A stretch of 64,000 bases of DNA from Rhodalgimonas zhirmunskyi (GTDB lineage Bacteria; Pseudomonadota; Alphaproteobacteria; Rhodobacterales; Rhodobacteraceae): NCBI GenBank assembly GCA_030848925.1, contig JANFFA010000001.1:1116001-1180000 (forward strand). The letters are read 5' to 3'. This document shows, piece by piece, positions 53,043 through 62,146 of the stretch. How positions within the stretch are numbered: the first letter of the stretch is position 1; each line of letters opens with the position of its first letter. Both the position numbers and the translations under genes were made by a program. Under the pieces are notes generated by a model that ran no database searches, had not been told where the DNA came from, and worked only from the letters and a program-made list of their open reading frames with translations.

Positions 53043-56000
53043 TCAGATGTCCTGCACCTCGATAACGCCCGGCAGGCTTTTGATCGCGCCCCTGATCTGC
53101 GGATTGACCGGGTAGTCGCGCCCGGCGCTGACCTCGATTTCGCCCGGCAGGTCGGGTCCGGTCAGGCAGAACCGGATCGGCCCCTTGCCCCCTGATTTGA
53201 TCTTGTCCTGCGCCTCGGAGAGAACCTGCGCGACCGAGCGCACGGCGTCCTGATCCTCGACATAGATCTTCAGCCCGACATTGCCCGCCGTGGCCACGAC
53301 ATCATCCACCGGCGCGACGGACCGGCCCAGCAGCTTCAACTGATCACTTTCAAGATTGGCCTCGCAGGTGATCACCACCTTGCCGCCGGTTTCCAGATGA
53401 TCGCGTGACTTTTCAAGAGCTTCCGAGAACAGCGTGACCTCGTAGCCCCCCGTGGTGTCAGAGAGTTGCACAAAGGCGAAACGGTTGCCGCGCGCCGATT
53501 TCCGCTCTTGCCGCCCAGCGACGACTCCGGCCATCTTGGCAATGAACGGCCCGCCCGTGGACTGTGCCTTGGCCAGCACCTCGTCGAGCGTCATCACCTG
53601 CTGGCGCTTGAGCGGCAGGGCGTAATCGTCAAGCGGATGGCCGGACAGGTAGAAGCCCACCGCCTTGAATTCCTCGCCCAGCCGTTCCGCCGGAAGCCAG
53701 TCAGGCGTCGGCGACAGGCGCGGTTCGGGAAGGTCATCGCCCGCGTCCCCGAACAGCGAAACCTGGTTCGAGTTGCGCTGTTCGTGGATCGCCGCCGAAT
53801 AAGCCATCAGCCCTTCGAGCGAATCGAACACCCGGCGGCGGTTGGAATCCAGCTCATCGAACGCCCCGGCCCGCGCCAGCATTTCAAGGGGCCGCTTGCC
53901 CACTCGTTTCAGATCAACCCGGCGGGCGAAATCAAACAGCGTGGCGAAGGGCTTGTCCACGCCATCCACGCGGCGGCCTTCGGTGACCAGCCGCATCGCT
54001 TCGACGCCCACGTTCTTGAGCGCGCCCAGCGCGTAATGCAGCACCTGCTTGCGCACCACGAACATCGCCTCGGAGCGGTTCACGCACGGCGGCAACCATT
54101 TGAGATCCAGACCTTTTTTGACCTCCTCGAAATAGATGGCCAGCTTGTCGGTCAGGTGAATATCGCAGTTCATCACCCCGGCCATGAATTCGACCGGGTG
54201 GTTCGCCTTGAGCCATGCGGTCTGATAGCTGACCACGGCATAGGCGGCGGCGTGGGACTTGTTGAAGCCGTAGTTGGCGAATTTTTCCAGAAGGTCGAAC
54301 ACCTCTTTCGCCTTGGCCTCGTCCACGCCGTTGGCCTTGGCGCCTTCGACGAACTTGGGCCGTTCGGCGTCCATCGCTTCCTTGATCTTTTTACCCATGG
54401 CGCGGCGCAGCAGGTCGGCGCCGCCGAGGCTGTAACCCGCCATCACCTGAGCGATCTGCATCACCTGCTCCTGATAGACGATAATCCCTTGGGTTTCCTC
54501 TAGAATATGGTCAATCGACGGGTGGACCGAGGTGATCTCTTTCAGGCCGTTCTTGACCTCGCAATAGGTCGGGATGTTCTCCATCGGACCCGGACGATAA
54601 AGCGCAACGAGGGCGACGATATCTTCGATGCAGGTGGGCTTCATCCGCTTCAGCGCATCCATCATGCCCGAGCTTTCCACCTGGAACACGGCGACGGTTT
54701 TTGCAGCGGCGTAGAGCTTGTAAGTGCCTTCGTCATCAAGCGGAATCGCGTTGATCTGGTTCTCCGCCCCCGGGGCGGGCTGGTAGAGTTCGGTGCCGTC
54801 GGCGGCGATGTGCAGGTCGCGGCCCTCGGCGTGGATCTGCTCGACCGCGTTCTGGATCACGGTCAGGGTTTTCAGGCCGAGAAAGTCGAATTTCACCAGC
54901 CCCGCCTGTTCGACCCATTTCATGTTGAACTGCGTCGCGGGCATATCCGAACGCGGGTCTTGGTAAAGCGGAACAAGCGCGTCGAGCGGCCTGTCCCCGA
55001 TGACCACACCGGCGGCGTGGGTCGAAGCGTTGCGGAGCAAGCCTTCGACCTGCATCCCGTATTTCAGAAGCCTATCAACGACTTCCTCGTTTTTGGCCTC
55101 GGTCCTGAGCCGTTCTTCCTGCTTCAGGGCCTGTTCGATCGAGACGGGTTTGACGCCTTCGACCGGGATCATCTTGGAGAGGCGATCGACCTGCCCGTAG
55201 GGCATTTGCAGAACGCGGCCGATGTCGCGCACGGCGGCCTTGGAGAGAAGCGCGCCGAAGGTGATGATCTGGCCCACCTTATCGCGACCGTATTTCTCTT
55301 GGACGTAGCGGATGGTTTCTTCGCGCCGGTCCATGCAGAAGTCGATGTCGAAGTCAGGCATGGAGACCCGCTCGGGGTTCAAAAACCGTTCGAAAAGAAG
55401 GGAGTAGCGGATCGGGTCAAGGTCGGTGATGGTCAATGCATAGGCAACGAGGCTGCCCGCGCCCGAGCCCCGGCCGGGGCCGACGGGAATGCCGTTGTCC
55501 TTGGACCACTGGATGAAATCGGCCACGATCAGGAAGTAGCCGGGAAAGCCCATGCCCTCAATGATGCCCAGCTCGAAATCGAGCCGTTCCTGATATTCCT
55601 CGGGGGTGGCGGCGTGGGGGATGACGGCAAGGCGCGCTTGCAGCCCCTCGTTCGCGATGCGGCGCAGTTCAGCCACCTCGTCATCGGCGAATTTCGGCAA
55701 GATCGGGTCGCGCCGATACGCCATGAAAGCGCAACGGCGCGCGATTTCCACGGTGTTATCAATCGCTTCTGGCAGGTCCGCAAAGAGCACCGCCATTTCC
55801 TGTGGTGATTTGAAATAGTGCTGTGCGGTCAGGCGGCGGCGGGGTTCCTGTTGGTCGACATAAGCGCCTTCGGCGATGCAGATCAGGGCATCATGGGCTT
55901 CATACATGTCGGGGGTGGGAAAATAGACATCGTTGGTCGCGACCAGCGGAATGCCCATGGCATAGGCCATTTCGACGAAGCCACGCTCGGTCAGGCGTTC

Positions 56001-56564
56001 GGCTTCGGGGGCGGAGCCGTCTTCGCCCGGGTGGCGTTGCAATTCGACATAAAGCCGGTCGCCGTAGATGCCGGAAAGGCGCTGCATCAGGGCCTCGGCC
56101 ATGGGGCGTTGACCGGCGCGCAACAGCCGCCCAACGGGGCCATCAGGGCCGCCGGAAAGGCAGATAAGCCCTTGGGAATACTGCTCTAATTCTTCGACCG
56201 TTACTTGCGGCAACTGCCCGCCCTTGTCGATGTAGAGGCAGGAATTGAGCTTCATCAGGTTCTCGTATCCCGGTTCGCTCTGGGCCAGAAGCACCACCGG
56301 GGCGGGCGGTTTGGGACGCTCGCCGGGGGCGGTGTCCTGAAAGCAGAGATCGACCTGACAGCCAATGATCGGCTGGATGCCCGCGCCGCTGGCGGTGACG
56401 GAAAATTCCAATGCTGCGAAGAGGTTATTGGTATCCGTGACGGCGACGGCGGGCATATCCATGGCCGCACAAAGGCCGGGAAGCTTCTTCAATCGGATCG
56501 CCCCTTCGAGAAGGGAATATTCGGTATGGGTGCGGAGGTGGATGAATCGGGGTTGGCTGCTCAT
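53043..56564 (-). CDS. dnaE: DNA polymerase III alpha subunit
   Basis: Replicative polymerase, 1173 residues. PHP domain at the N-terminus (FIHLRTHTEYSLLEGAIRLK, AVAVTDTNNLFAALEF). The polymerase core includes VGPGRGSGAGSLVAYALTITDLDPIRYSLLFERFLNPERVSMPDFDIDFCMDRR with the catalytic aspartates and STHAAGVVIG, and AYRPGPMENIP-like segment ALYRPGPMENIPTYCEVK; C-terminal OB fold and tau-binding region follow. Expected length. ATG at 56564. Monocistronic; its stop lies 17 bp from the DsbD-domain gene stop. Confidence 0.97.
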   Translation of the reverse strand: MSSQPRFIHLRTHTEYSLLEGAIRLKKLPGLCAAMDMPAVAVTDTNNLFAALEFSVTASGAGIQPIIGCQVDLCFQDTAPGERPKPPAPVVLLAQSEPGYENLMKLNSCLYIDKGGQLPQVTVEELEQYSQGLICLSGGPDGPVGRLLRAGQRPMAEALMQRLSGIYGDRLYVELQRHPGEDGSAPEAERLTERGFVEMAYAMGIPLVATNDVYFPTPDMYEAHDALICIAEGAYVDQQEPRRRLTAQHYFKSPQEMAVLFADLPEAIDNTVEIARRCAFMAYRRDPILPKFADDEVAELRRIANEGLQARLAVIPHAATPEEYQERLDFELGIIEGMGFPGYFLIVADFIQWSKDNGIPVGPGRGSGAGSLVAYALTITDLDPIRYSLLFERFLNPERVSMPDFDIDFCMDRREETIRYVQEKYGRDKVGQIITFGALLSKAAVRDIGRVLQMPYGQVDRLSKMIPVEGVKPVSIEQALKQEERLRTEAKNEEVVDRLLKYGMQVEGLLRNASTHAAGVVIGDRPLDALVPLYQDPRSDMPATQFNMKWVEQAGLVKFDFLGLKTLTVIQNAVEQIHAEGRDLHIAADGTELYQPAPGAENQINAIPLDDEGTYKLYAAAKTVAVFQVESSGMMDALKRMKPTCIEDIVALVALYRPGPMENIPTYCEVKNGLKEITSVHPSIDHILEETQGIIVYQEQVMQIAQVMAGYSLGGADLLRRAMGKKIKEAMDAERPKFVEGAKANGVDEAKAKEVFDLLEKFANYGFNKSHAAAYAVVSYQTAWLKANHPVEFMAGVMNCDIHLTDKLAIYFEEVKKGLDLKWLPPCVNRSEAMFVVRKQVLHYALGALKNVGVEAMRLVTEGRRVDGVDKPFATLFDFARRVDLKRVGKRPLEMLARAGAFDELDSNRRRVFDSLEGLMAYSAAIHEQRNSNQVSLFGDAGDDLPEPRLSPTPDWLPAERLGEEFKAVGFYLSGHPLDDYALPLKRQQVMTLDEVLAKAQSTGGPFIAKMAGVVAGRQERKSARGNRFAFVQLSDTTGGYEVTLFSEALEKSRDHLETGGKVVITCEANLESDQLKLLGRSVAPVDDVVATAGNVGLKIYVEDQDAVRSVAQVLSEAQDKIKSGGKGPIRFCLTGPDLPGEIEVSAGRDYPVNPQIRGAIKSLPGVIEVQDI

Positions 56565-57138
56565 GGTGCCATCCTAGCGGCGCGGCGAAGCGCCGGAAAG
56601 CGCCAATGGTTAAAACGCCCGAGGGGTGAAAACGGGCGTCTGCAAAGCGTCTGCTCCCCGCCTGCTTTCCGTATGGCGCGGGAATTGGGCGGGGGTGTTG
56701 CGCGAAAGGGTTAAGGCGGCGTGCGGAGCCGCGCCTTGGCGGGCTGCGGCGCGGCGGTCCGGCGATTTGGCCTGCGCGGTTTGTTCCTGTTGATCCGCGC
56801 CCCGTCAAAGCCGCCTCGGAGCGGCGCGTTTGCGCGGCGCCTATCGTTGGGGATGTCTCGCATGTTTGCCTCGATGCGCCGGTGTTTCCGGGTCAGATCA
56901 ACCGGTAGCGGCCTGCAATCCGGACCCGAACGTCAGGTCGTCCTGATCCAGAGCGGACATTCATCACAGCGGCGGCGATCAACACTTTGCGGGGCTTTTC
57001 AGACTTTCGGCGCAAGCGCATAAATGACCCGTTCGGCGAACCGTTCAACAAACGGTGGTTTTTGGAGCAGTGATGAATAGCCGCTTCCAGTCCAACAGAC
57101 ATGGCAACCGGTCCATTAGGTGATAAATATGGGACTTT
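56565..57138. other. Gap between dnaE and the insert gene; possible transposase relic
   Basis: 574 bp, no intact gene. On the minus strand 56959-57039 translates to SFMRLRRKSEKPRKVLIAA followed by AVMN, which resembles the C-terminal segment of IS110-family transposases (F-x-R-L-R...K-P-K-V-A...), but the similarity covers only about 25 residues. From about 57050 onward the base composition becomes clearly A/T-richer. No inverted ends or target duplication are seen. Confidence 0.3.
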
Positions 57139-57963
57139 CTATGCACCAAGATTTACTGTTGGCCTCAGTCTGACGGGGCAACTTCTGTCGCGGTCTTGTT
57201 CAGGGATCATTGCGATCAAGATCATTGGAAAACTGGGATTGGCCCTGATTGCGTCAACCAAAAGGTCTTCGGCAACGGTAAGCATATTGTCCATTAAAAC
57301 GGAAATATCTTTATAAATATCTGTTGCCTGACCTTCATCATCATAATCGCGGGCCCACACCGGCGGGCGGATTCCGCCTCCTGGCAAACGTTCGAAATTT
57401 TTGACTCTGAGTGTGCCCGACTTCCCTCCGGGATGTTCAACGGCATTTCTCTTTCTCACGAGTTCCGAAATCCAATCTGCCTCGGACGCTAACATATTGG
57501 TAGTTTCATGATCCGATCCGAAAGTGGCTTCTGCCCACATAGCTACTTTGCTCTTCTGTCCATTTGGATCCCAGAAAATACTTGAATCACATGGTAGTCC
57601 CGCTTCGAAAAGTAGGTTTAGTAGGCGGGCAACTTCACGTAGGTAAATTTTTGAAGCAAAAAGAAAATTCTCTACTTCTTCTTGCAAAGAGACCACATGC
57701 GGGGTGGTATGATTGCCCTCTTTCCATATCTGTTCGGAGAGCTCGACAGTTTCAGTCTTGGCGTCGATCAACCGATTTTGAACATCAAAACAGGCGAGAA
57801 GACGCCGCATGAGTTCCATATAATGCGAGAGTATTTCCTCACGCTTCGCTTGGTCCACATTCAACCACTGTAACAAATCATGTGATTGGATTGCTAGCCG
57901 AGCCACTATTGGATTGCCTACTCCGTGATTGGAGATTTTTTGTATTTCGAATGGCGTGACCAT
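57139..57963 (-). CDS. Unknown protein with HEPN-like R-x4-H motif, in an A/T-rich insert
   Basis: 274 residues, mostly helical, with codon use and base composition unlike the neighbours. From residue 166 it reads SELVRKRNAVEHPGG; R172 and H177 give the R-x4-H signature seen in HEPN ribonucleases of toxin and abortive infection systems, although one short motif is weak support. Other notable parts: a helix pair at 36-75, EEVENFLFASKIYLREVARLL at 95-115 and a Pro/Gly-rich segment (LPGGGIRPPVWARDYDDEG). It may be cytosolic. No signal or membrane segments and no DNA-binding motif noted. Not recognised as a named family. ATG at 57963. Confidence 0.6.
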   Translation of the reverse strand: MVTPFEIQKISNHGVGNPIVARLAIQSHDLLQWLNVDQAKREEILSHYMELMRRLLACFDVQNRLIDAKTETVELSEQIWKEGNHTTPHVVSLQEEVENFLFASKIYLREVARLLNLLFEAGLPCDSSIFWDPNGQKSKVAMWAEATFGSDHETTNMLASEADWISELVRKRNAVEHPGGKSGTLRVKNFERLPGGGIRPPVWARDYDDEGQATDIYKDISVLMDNMLTVAEDLLVDAIRANPSFPMILIAMIPEQDRDRSCPVRLRPTVNLGA

Positions 57964-57989
57964 AGTGATATTCGAACCTCCGTTTGTTT

Positions 57990-58253
57990 TTAACAGTTAA
58001 GCATAATCTGGGCTGTGCGGACACCCGACAGACCGTTCAAAAACGCTCCTTTTTGGTACGTCCGAAAATGGGCCAGTTTTCCGCCGCCAAAACCCCCGTT
58101 CAAAAACTCGAACAGTTGTTGAAGATTTTTGACCCAATGGTGGTAGCCAACATTGGTTCGCAGCGCAGTATCGGTCAAAATGGGCTCAAACCCCGCGTTC
58201 GCTGCGTTTTGCGCAAGCGTCCGGTTGGCGGTGATTGGATCAACGCGTGTCAT
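57990..58253 (-). CDS. Small ORF overlapping the DUF6544-type gene stop; uncertain
   Basis: 87 residues, MTRVDPITANRTLAQNAAN..., no recognised domain. Its ATG overlaps the stop of the upstream gene (ATGA) and it ends 26 bp before the HEPN-like gene, so it could be a coupled partner. On the other hand the composition resembles non-coding insert and the plus strand is equally open. I record it as possible only. Confidence 0.25.
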   Translation of the reverse strand: MTRVDPITANRTLAQNAANAGFEPILTDTALRTNVGYHHWVKNLQQLFEFLNGGFGGGKLAHFRTYQKGAFLNGLSGVRTAQIMLNC

Positions 58254-59044
58254 TCCACCTGCCATGATGTCACCTCGCCACGCCAATAGGGCGTGTAGGT
58301 GCCATCGCGGATATAGCCGACCTCGCCCCGCTTGGGGATGAGGCGGCCGTCCATGCGGGTGAAGTCGGAAAAATGCCCTTCCCAGTCGAGCAGTTCAAAG
58401 CCGCCGTCCGGGCCGGTGGCGGGGCGGCCGTTGGCGCGCATGGTGGTCATGTGGCCCGCGTCGTTCAACTCGAAATCGACCGAGGCGCCGGAAGGCAGCG
58501 AGACGGTGAAGCCCGTTTCGGTCACGGTCCAGTTGAGCGCCGGGTTCAGGAGCGCCGCGTCGGGGGCCCAAGGCAGTTCGGCGAGGTAGCGCATCTCTTC
58601 GGCGCGGTCGATCTCGGGGCCGGTGGCGGTGGCCACGGGAATCGCCCCGAGGATGCGCACAGCAAGAAGCCCCTGCCCCGCGGCATAGCTGTCGATCACC
58701 TGCGCCGCAGGGATCGGGCCAAGCAAGGGCTGGCGCGCCTGCCAGAGGAAGCCGGGCGCGGAGAGCGCGATCACCTGCCGCGCGGGGATGGGCGAGAACC
58801 CGGCGCCGGGGCGCATCTCGATCTCGGCCTGTTGGGTAAGGATCACGCGGGCGGGCGCGCCGGTGGCCCCCATCCGCCGCGCCCAGTCGCGCACTTGCGC
58901 TGGCGGGTTGGCGGTGGTGGGTTCAACCGCGTCAAGGCGGGCGCGAATGTCATCGGCCAGCCGTGCGGTGCGCCACAGGCCCACCCCCATTGCGACAAGC
59001 GCCAGCACCACAAGGGCGGCAAGGATCAAAACAGCCCATTTCAT
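58250..59044 (-). CDS. DUF6544-type exported or anchored protein
   Basis: 264 residues, N-terminal hydrophobic segment (WAVLILAALVVLALVAMGVGLW) acting as anchor. The following pattern (QVRDWARRMGATGAP, APGFLWQARQPLLGPIP, DSYAAGQGLLAVRILGAIPVA, GPEIDRAEEMRYLAELPWAPDALL-like, YWRGEVTSW) fits DUF6544, a conserved uncharacterised family. ATG at 59044 chosen. Downstream lies the A/T-rich insert. Confidence 0.8.
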   Translation of the reverse strand: MKWAVLILAALVVLALVAMGVGLWRTARLADDIRARLDAVEPTTANPPAQVRDWARRMGATGAPARVILTQQAEIEMRPGAGFSPIPARQVIALSAPGFLWQARQPLLGPIPAAQVIDSYAAGQGLLAVRILGAIPVATATGPEIDRAEEMRYLAELPWAPDAALLNPALNWTVTETGFTVSLPSGASVDFELNDAGHMTTMRANGRPATGPDGGFELLDWEGHFSDFTRMDGRLIPKRGEVGYIRDGTYTPYWRGEVTSWQVE

Positions 59045-59311
59045 GGCCCGAAGTTTGCGCCCGCGCGGCCCCGGCGGCAAGAGGCGGCAATGGGTTTGAT
59101 GCAACGGTCCAGAACTGCCCGGAAAAGCGGCGGCTGCTGTATTTTCCGGCAGGTCGTCCGATTCCGCGCTGGACTCCGGCCCCCACCGCCCGCTTTATTG
59201 GCGCGAGTATAACAACAGCCGCGCATCGATGATCGACCTGATGATCGGGCCAGAACCCGGGCCAAACACCGGGAGACACTGGACAAGACGCGGACAAGAC
59301 AGGGGAAACCG

Positions 59312-60835
59312 GTGAGCGCACCGCTTCTGGATATTCAAGGGCTGACCAAGGCCTATCCCGGTGTCGTGGCCAACGACACGGTTTCCTTTGCCATTGGCGA
59401 GGGCGAAATTCACGCGCTTCTGGGCGAGAATGGCGCCGGGAAATCGACGCTGGTCAAGATGATCTATGGCCTCGTGAAGCCCGACAGCGGCACGATGACC
59501 TTGCGCGGCGCGCCCTACACCCCGGCCGAGCCGCGCGCGGCGCGGGCCGCGGGTGTGGCGATGGTGTTCCAGCATTTTTCGCTGTTCGAGGCGCTGAACG
59601 TGGCCGAGAACATCGCGCTTGGCATGGAAAACCCGCCCGCGATGCGCGATCTGGCGGACCGGATCAAGCAGGTGTCCGAGGAATACGGCCTGCCGCTGGA
59701 CCCCTATCGGCTGGTCGGGGATCTTTCGGCCGGGGAGCGGCAGCGGGTCGAGATCATCCGCTGTTTGTTGCAGGAGCCGAAGCTTCTGATCATGGATGAG
59801 CCGACCAGCGTGCTGACGCCGCAGGAGGTGGAAATCCTGTTCGAGACGCTGCGCAAGCTGCGCGCCGAGGGCACGAGCATCCTTTATATCTCGCACAAGT
59901 TGGAGGAAATTCGCGCGCTGTGTGATGCGGCGACGATCCTGCGGCTGGGCAAGAACGTGGGCACCTGCGTGCCGCGCGACACCACGGCGCGGGAAATGGC
60001 CGAGTTGATGGTGGGCAGCGCGCTGCACACCCCCAAGAGCGCGGGCGCCGAGATGGGCGATGTGGTGCTTGAGGTGACGGGGCTGAGCCTGCCTGCGCCA
60101 AGCCAGTTCGGCACGGCGTTGAAAGAGGTGAACCTGAGCCTGCGCAAGGGTGAGGTTCTGGGCATTGGCGGGGTTGCGGGCAACGGGCAGGATGAATTGC
60201 TGGCCGCGCTGTCGGGTGAGACGCGCGTGGCGCGCGACGCGGTGAAGATGAACGGCCATCCAATCGGCCATCTGGGGCCGCAGGCGCGCCGCCGGATCGG
60301 TATCCTTTCGGCCCCCGAAGAGCGGCTGGGACACGCCGCCGCCCCCGATATGAGCCTGACGGAAAATGCCCTGCTGACCGGGGCGGTGCGTAAGAGGCTG
60401 GTTTCTAAAGGGTTTCTGAATTGGGGCCGCGCGCGGGCCTTTGCCGAAGAGGTGATCGAGGCGTTCGATGTGCGCACGCCGGGGCCGGGCAATGCGGCGC
60501 GCTCGCTTTCGGGTGGGAATTTGCAGAAGTTCGTGATTGGCCGCGAGGTGTTGCAGGACCCGATCGTGCTGGTGGTGAACCAGCCGACATGGGGCGTGGA
60601 TGCAAGTGCTGCGGCGGCGATCCGGCAAGCTCTGCTGGATCTGGCGGCGAAGGGCGTGGGCGTGATCGTGATTTCACAGGACTTGGACGAGTTGATGGAA
60701 GTGGCCGATCATTTCGCCGCGCTCAACGAGGGCCGTCTGACCGGGGTGCGCCCGACGCAGGGCCTGACCGTTGAGGAGATCGGCCTGATGATGGGCGGCG
60801 CGCATGACATGGAGGTGGCGCATGTCGAGGGGTGA
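59312..60835 (+). CDS. ABC transporter ATPase, BMP-type nucleoside importer, two nucleotide domains
   Basis: 507 residues with two ABC modules. Module 1: LLGENGAGKSTLVKMIYGL (Walker A), LSAGERQRVEIIRCLL (signature), LLIMDEPTSVLT (Walker B). Module 2 lacks the canonical Walker A lysine (GVAGNGQDELLAALSG) but has LSGGNLQKFVIGREVL and LVVNQPTWGVD, the usual asymmetry in the RbsA/YufO group that imports sugars and nucleosides. GTG start at 59312 behind AGGGG. It heads the operon ATPase-permease-permease-binding protein. A 149-bp inverted repeat lies after it. Confidence 0.93.
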   Translation: MSAPLLDIQGLTKAYPGVVANDTVSFAIGEGEIHALLGENGAGKSTLVKMIYGLVKPDSGTMTLRGAPYTPAEPRAARAAGVAMVFQHFSLFEALNVAENIALGMENPPAMRDLADRIKQVSEEYGLPLDPYRLVGDLSAGERQRVEIIRCLLQEPKLLIMDEPTSVLTPQEVEILFETLRKLRAEGTSILYISHKLEEIRALCDAATILRLGKNVGTCVPRDTTAREMAELMVGSALHTPKSAGAEMGDVVLEVTGLSLPAPSQFGTALKEVNLSLRKGEVLGIGGVAGNGQDELLAALSGETRVARDAVKMNGHPIGHLGPQARRRIGILSAPEERLGHAAAPDMSLTENALLTGAVRKRLVSKGFLNWGRARAFAEEVIEAFDVRTPGPGNAARSLSGGNLQKFVIGREVLQDPIVLVVNQPTWGVDASAAAAIRQALLDLAAKGVGVIVISQDLDELMEVADHFAALNEGRLTGVRPTQGLTVEEIGLMMGGAHDMEVAHVEG

Positions 60836-60853
60836 TCTGGTGCTGAGCGGTGC

Positions 60854-61002
60854 GCGGCGCGGATGCGCCATGCCCGACCTCGGGAGGGCTGCTCAAACCA
60901 AGCGCGAACGGGTGTTCCATGAACGGCAGTCGATGCGCGCACAACATCTGTTGTTGGAATGCCCTCCTGGGGGGGAGGTCGGGCATGGCGCATCCGCGCC
61001 GC
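60854..61002. mobile_element. 149-bp element with 28-bp perfect inverted repeats inside the ABC operon
   Basis: Arms 60854-60881 and 60975-61002 are exact reverse complements over 28 bp; 7 more bp (GGAGGGC / GCCCTCC) pair after a bulge. The loop is about 80 nt. It lies between the ATPase stop (60835) and the permease start (61064). Shape and size resemble a miniature inverted-repeat element or a palindromic dispersed repeat. No target-site duplication noted. It would form a very stable hairpin in the operon mRNA. Confidence 0.6.
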
Positions 61003-61063
61003 TTGGCGTGTCTTTCGAAGGCTTTGCCCACGTGCGGATAGAGCAAAAGTCGGGGCAGTGCCC

Positions 61064-62146
61064 ATGCTGAAGCTTGAAAAACGCCCCCAGCCCAGCCGGG
61101 CCTTTTCGTATCTCACGCCGATTTTCGCGGTGATCGCGACGATGATCGCGGGCGGGCTGTTGTTTGCGGCCTTGGGAAAAGATCCGGTCTTGGCGATCCG
61201 CACGATTTTTTATGAGCCGCTGTTCGGGGAGTTCGCATTCTATTACGCGCCACAGCTTCTGGTGAAGGGGGGGCCGCTGATCCTGATCGCGGTGGGGCTT
61301 TCGCTGGGGTTCCGGGCGGGCATCTGGAACATCGGGGCCGAGGGGCAATATATCATCGGCGCGATCTGTGGCGCGGCGGTGGGGCTGGCGTTTTATCCGC
61401 TGGATGCGTGGTATATCTTTCCGCTGATGGTGATCGCGGGGGCGCTTGGCGGGTTGCTTTGGGCGATGATCCCGGCGCTTTTGAAGGTGAAGTTCGGCAC
61501 CAACGAAATCCTCGTCTCGCTGATGCTGGTCTACGTGGCCGAGAACCTTCTGGCGGCGATGGCGCTGGGGCCGCTCAAGAACCCCGAGGGGCACGGCTTT
61601 CCCGGCTCTCGTAACCTTAAGGATTATCCGGCGGCGCATAATGACGAGTTGATCACCGGCACCGGTATGCATTGGGGCGTGGCGGCGGCGTTCATCGCGG
61701 TGATCCTTGCCTATATCCTGCTCAACCGGCACAGCCTTGGCTTTTCGATCCGCCTGACCGGCGAGGCGCCGCGCGCGGCGAAATTCTCGGGCGTCAATCC
61801 GGCGCGGCTGATCCTGTTCTGCCTTGGCATGTCGGGGCTGACCGCGGGGCTGGCGGGGCTGTTCGAAGTGGCGGGCCCGGCGGGCCAGATCAGCATCGAT
61901 TTCAACACCGGCTATGGCTTTACCGCGATCATCGTCGCCTTTCTTGGCCGGTTGCATCCGGTGGGCATCCTGCTGGCCGGGTTGCTGATGGCGCTGACTT
62001 ACATCGGCGGCGAGATCGCGCAGTCGAACATGGGCCTGCCCTCGGCCGCGATCCAGGCATTCCAGGGGATGCTGCTGTTCTTCCTGCTGGCGGTAGACCT
62101 TTTGACCAATTACCGCATTCGCCTTGCCGCGAAAGGAGCCGCATGA
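61064..62146 (+). CDS. ABC transporter permease (BMP/YufP-type)
   Basis: 360 residues, about nine or ten transmembrane segments. Motifs of the BPD_transp_2 family: LIAVGLSLGFRAGIWNIGAEGQYIIGAICG, KFGTNEILVSLMLVYVAENLL and LTGEAPRAAKFSGVNPARLI, GYGFTAIIVAFLGRLHPVGI. Likely substrates are purine nucleosides or similar. ATG at 61064, right after the inverted-repeat element. Its stop overlaps the next start. Confidence 0.93.
   Translation: MLKLEKRPQPSRAFSYLTPIFAVIATMIAGGLLFAALGKDPVLAIRTIFYEPLFGEFAFYYAPQLLVKGGPLILIAVGLSLGFRAGIWNIGAEGQYIIGAICGAAVGLAFYPLDAWYIFPLMVIAGALGGLLWAMIPALLKVKFGTNEILVSLMLVYVAENLLAAMALGPLKNPEGHGFPGSRNLKDYPAAHNDELITGTGMHWGVAAAFIAVILAYILLNRHSLGFSIRLTGEAPRAAKFSGVNPARLILFCLGMSGLTAGLAGLFEVAGPAGQISIDFNTGYGFTAIIVAFLGRLHPVGILLAGLLMALTYIGGEIAQSNMGLPSAAIQAFQGMLLFFLLAVDLLTNYRIRLAAKGAA

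Noticed and set aside
54507-55808. Antisense frame of 433 codons across dnaE
   Set aside because: Same artefact of high third-position GC; dnaE motifs are on the other strand.
61672-62142. Frame open upstream of the second permease from 61672
   Set aside because: It is the wrong frame of the first permease; the family start is MMDLSSISPELLLASL at 62143.
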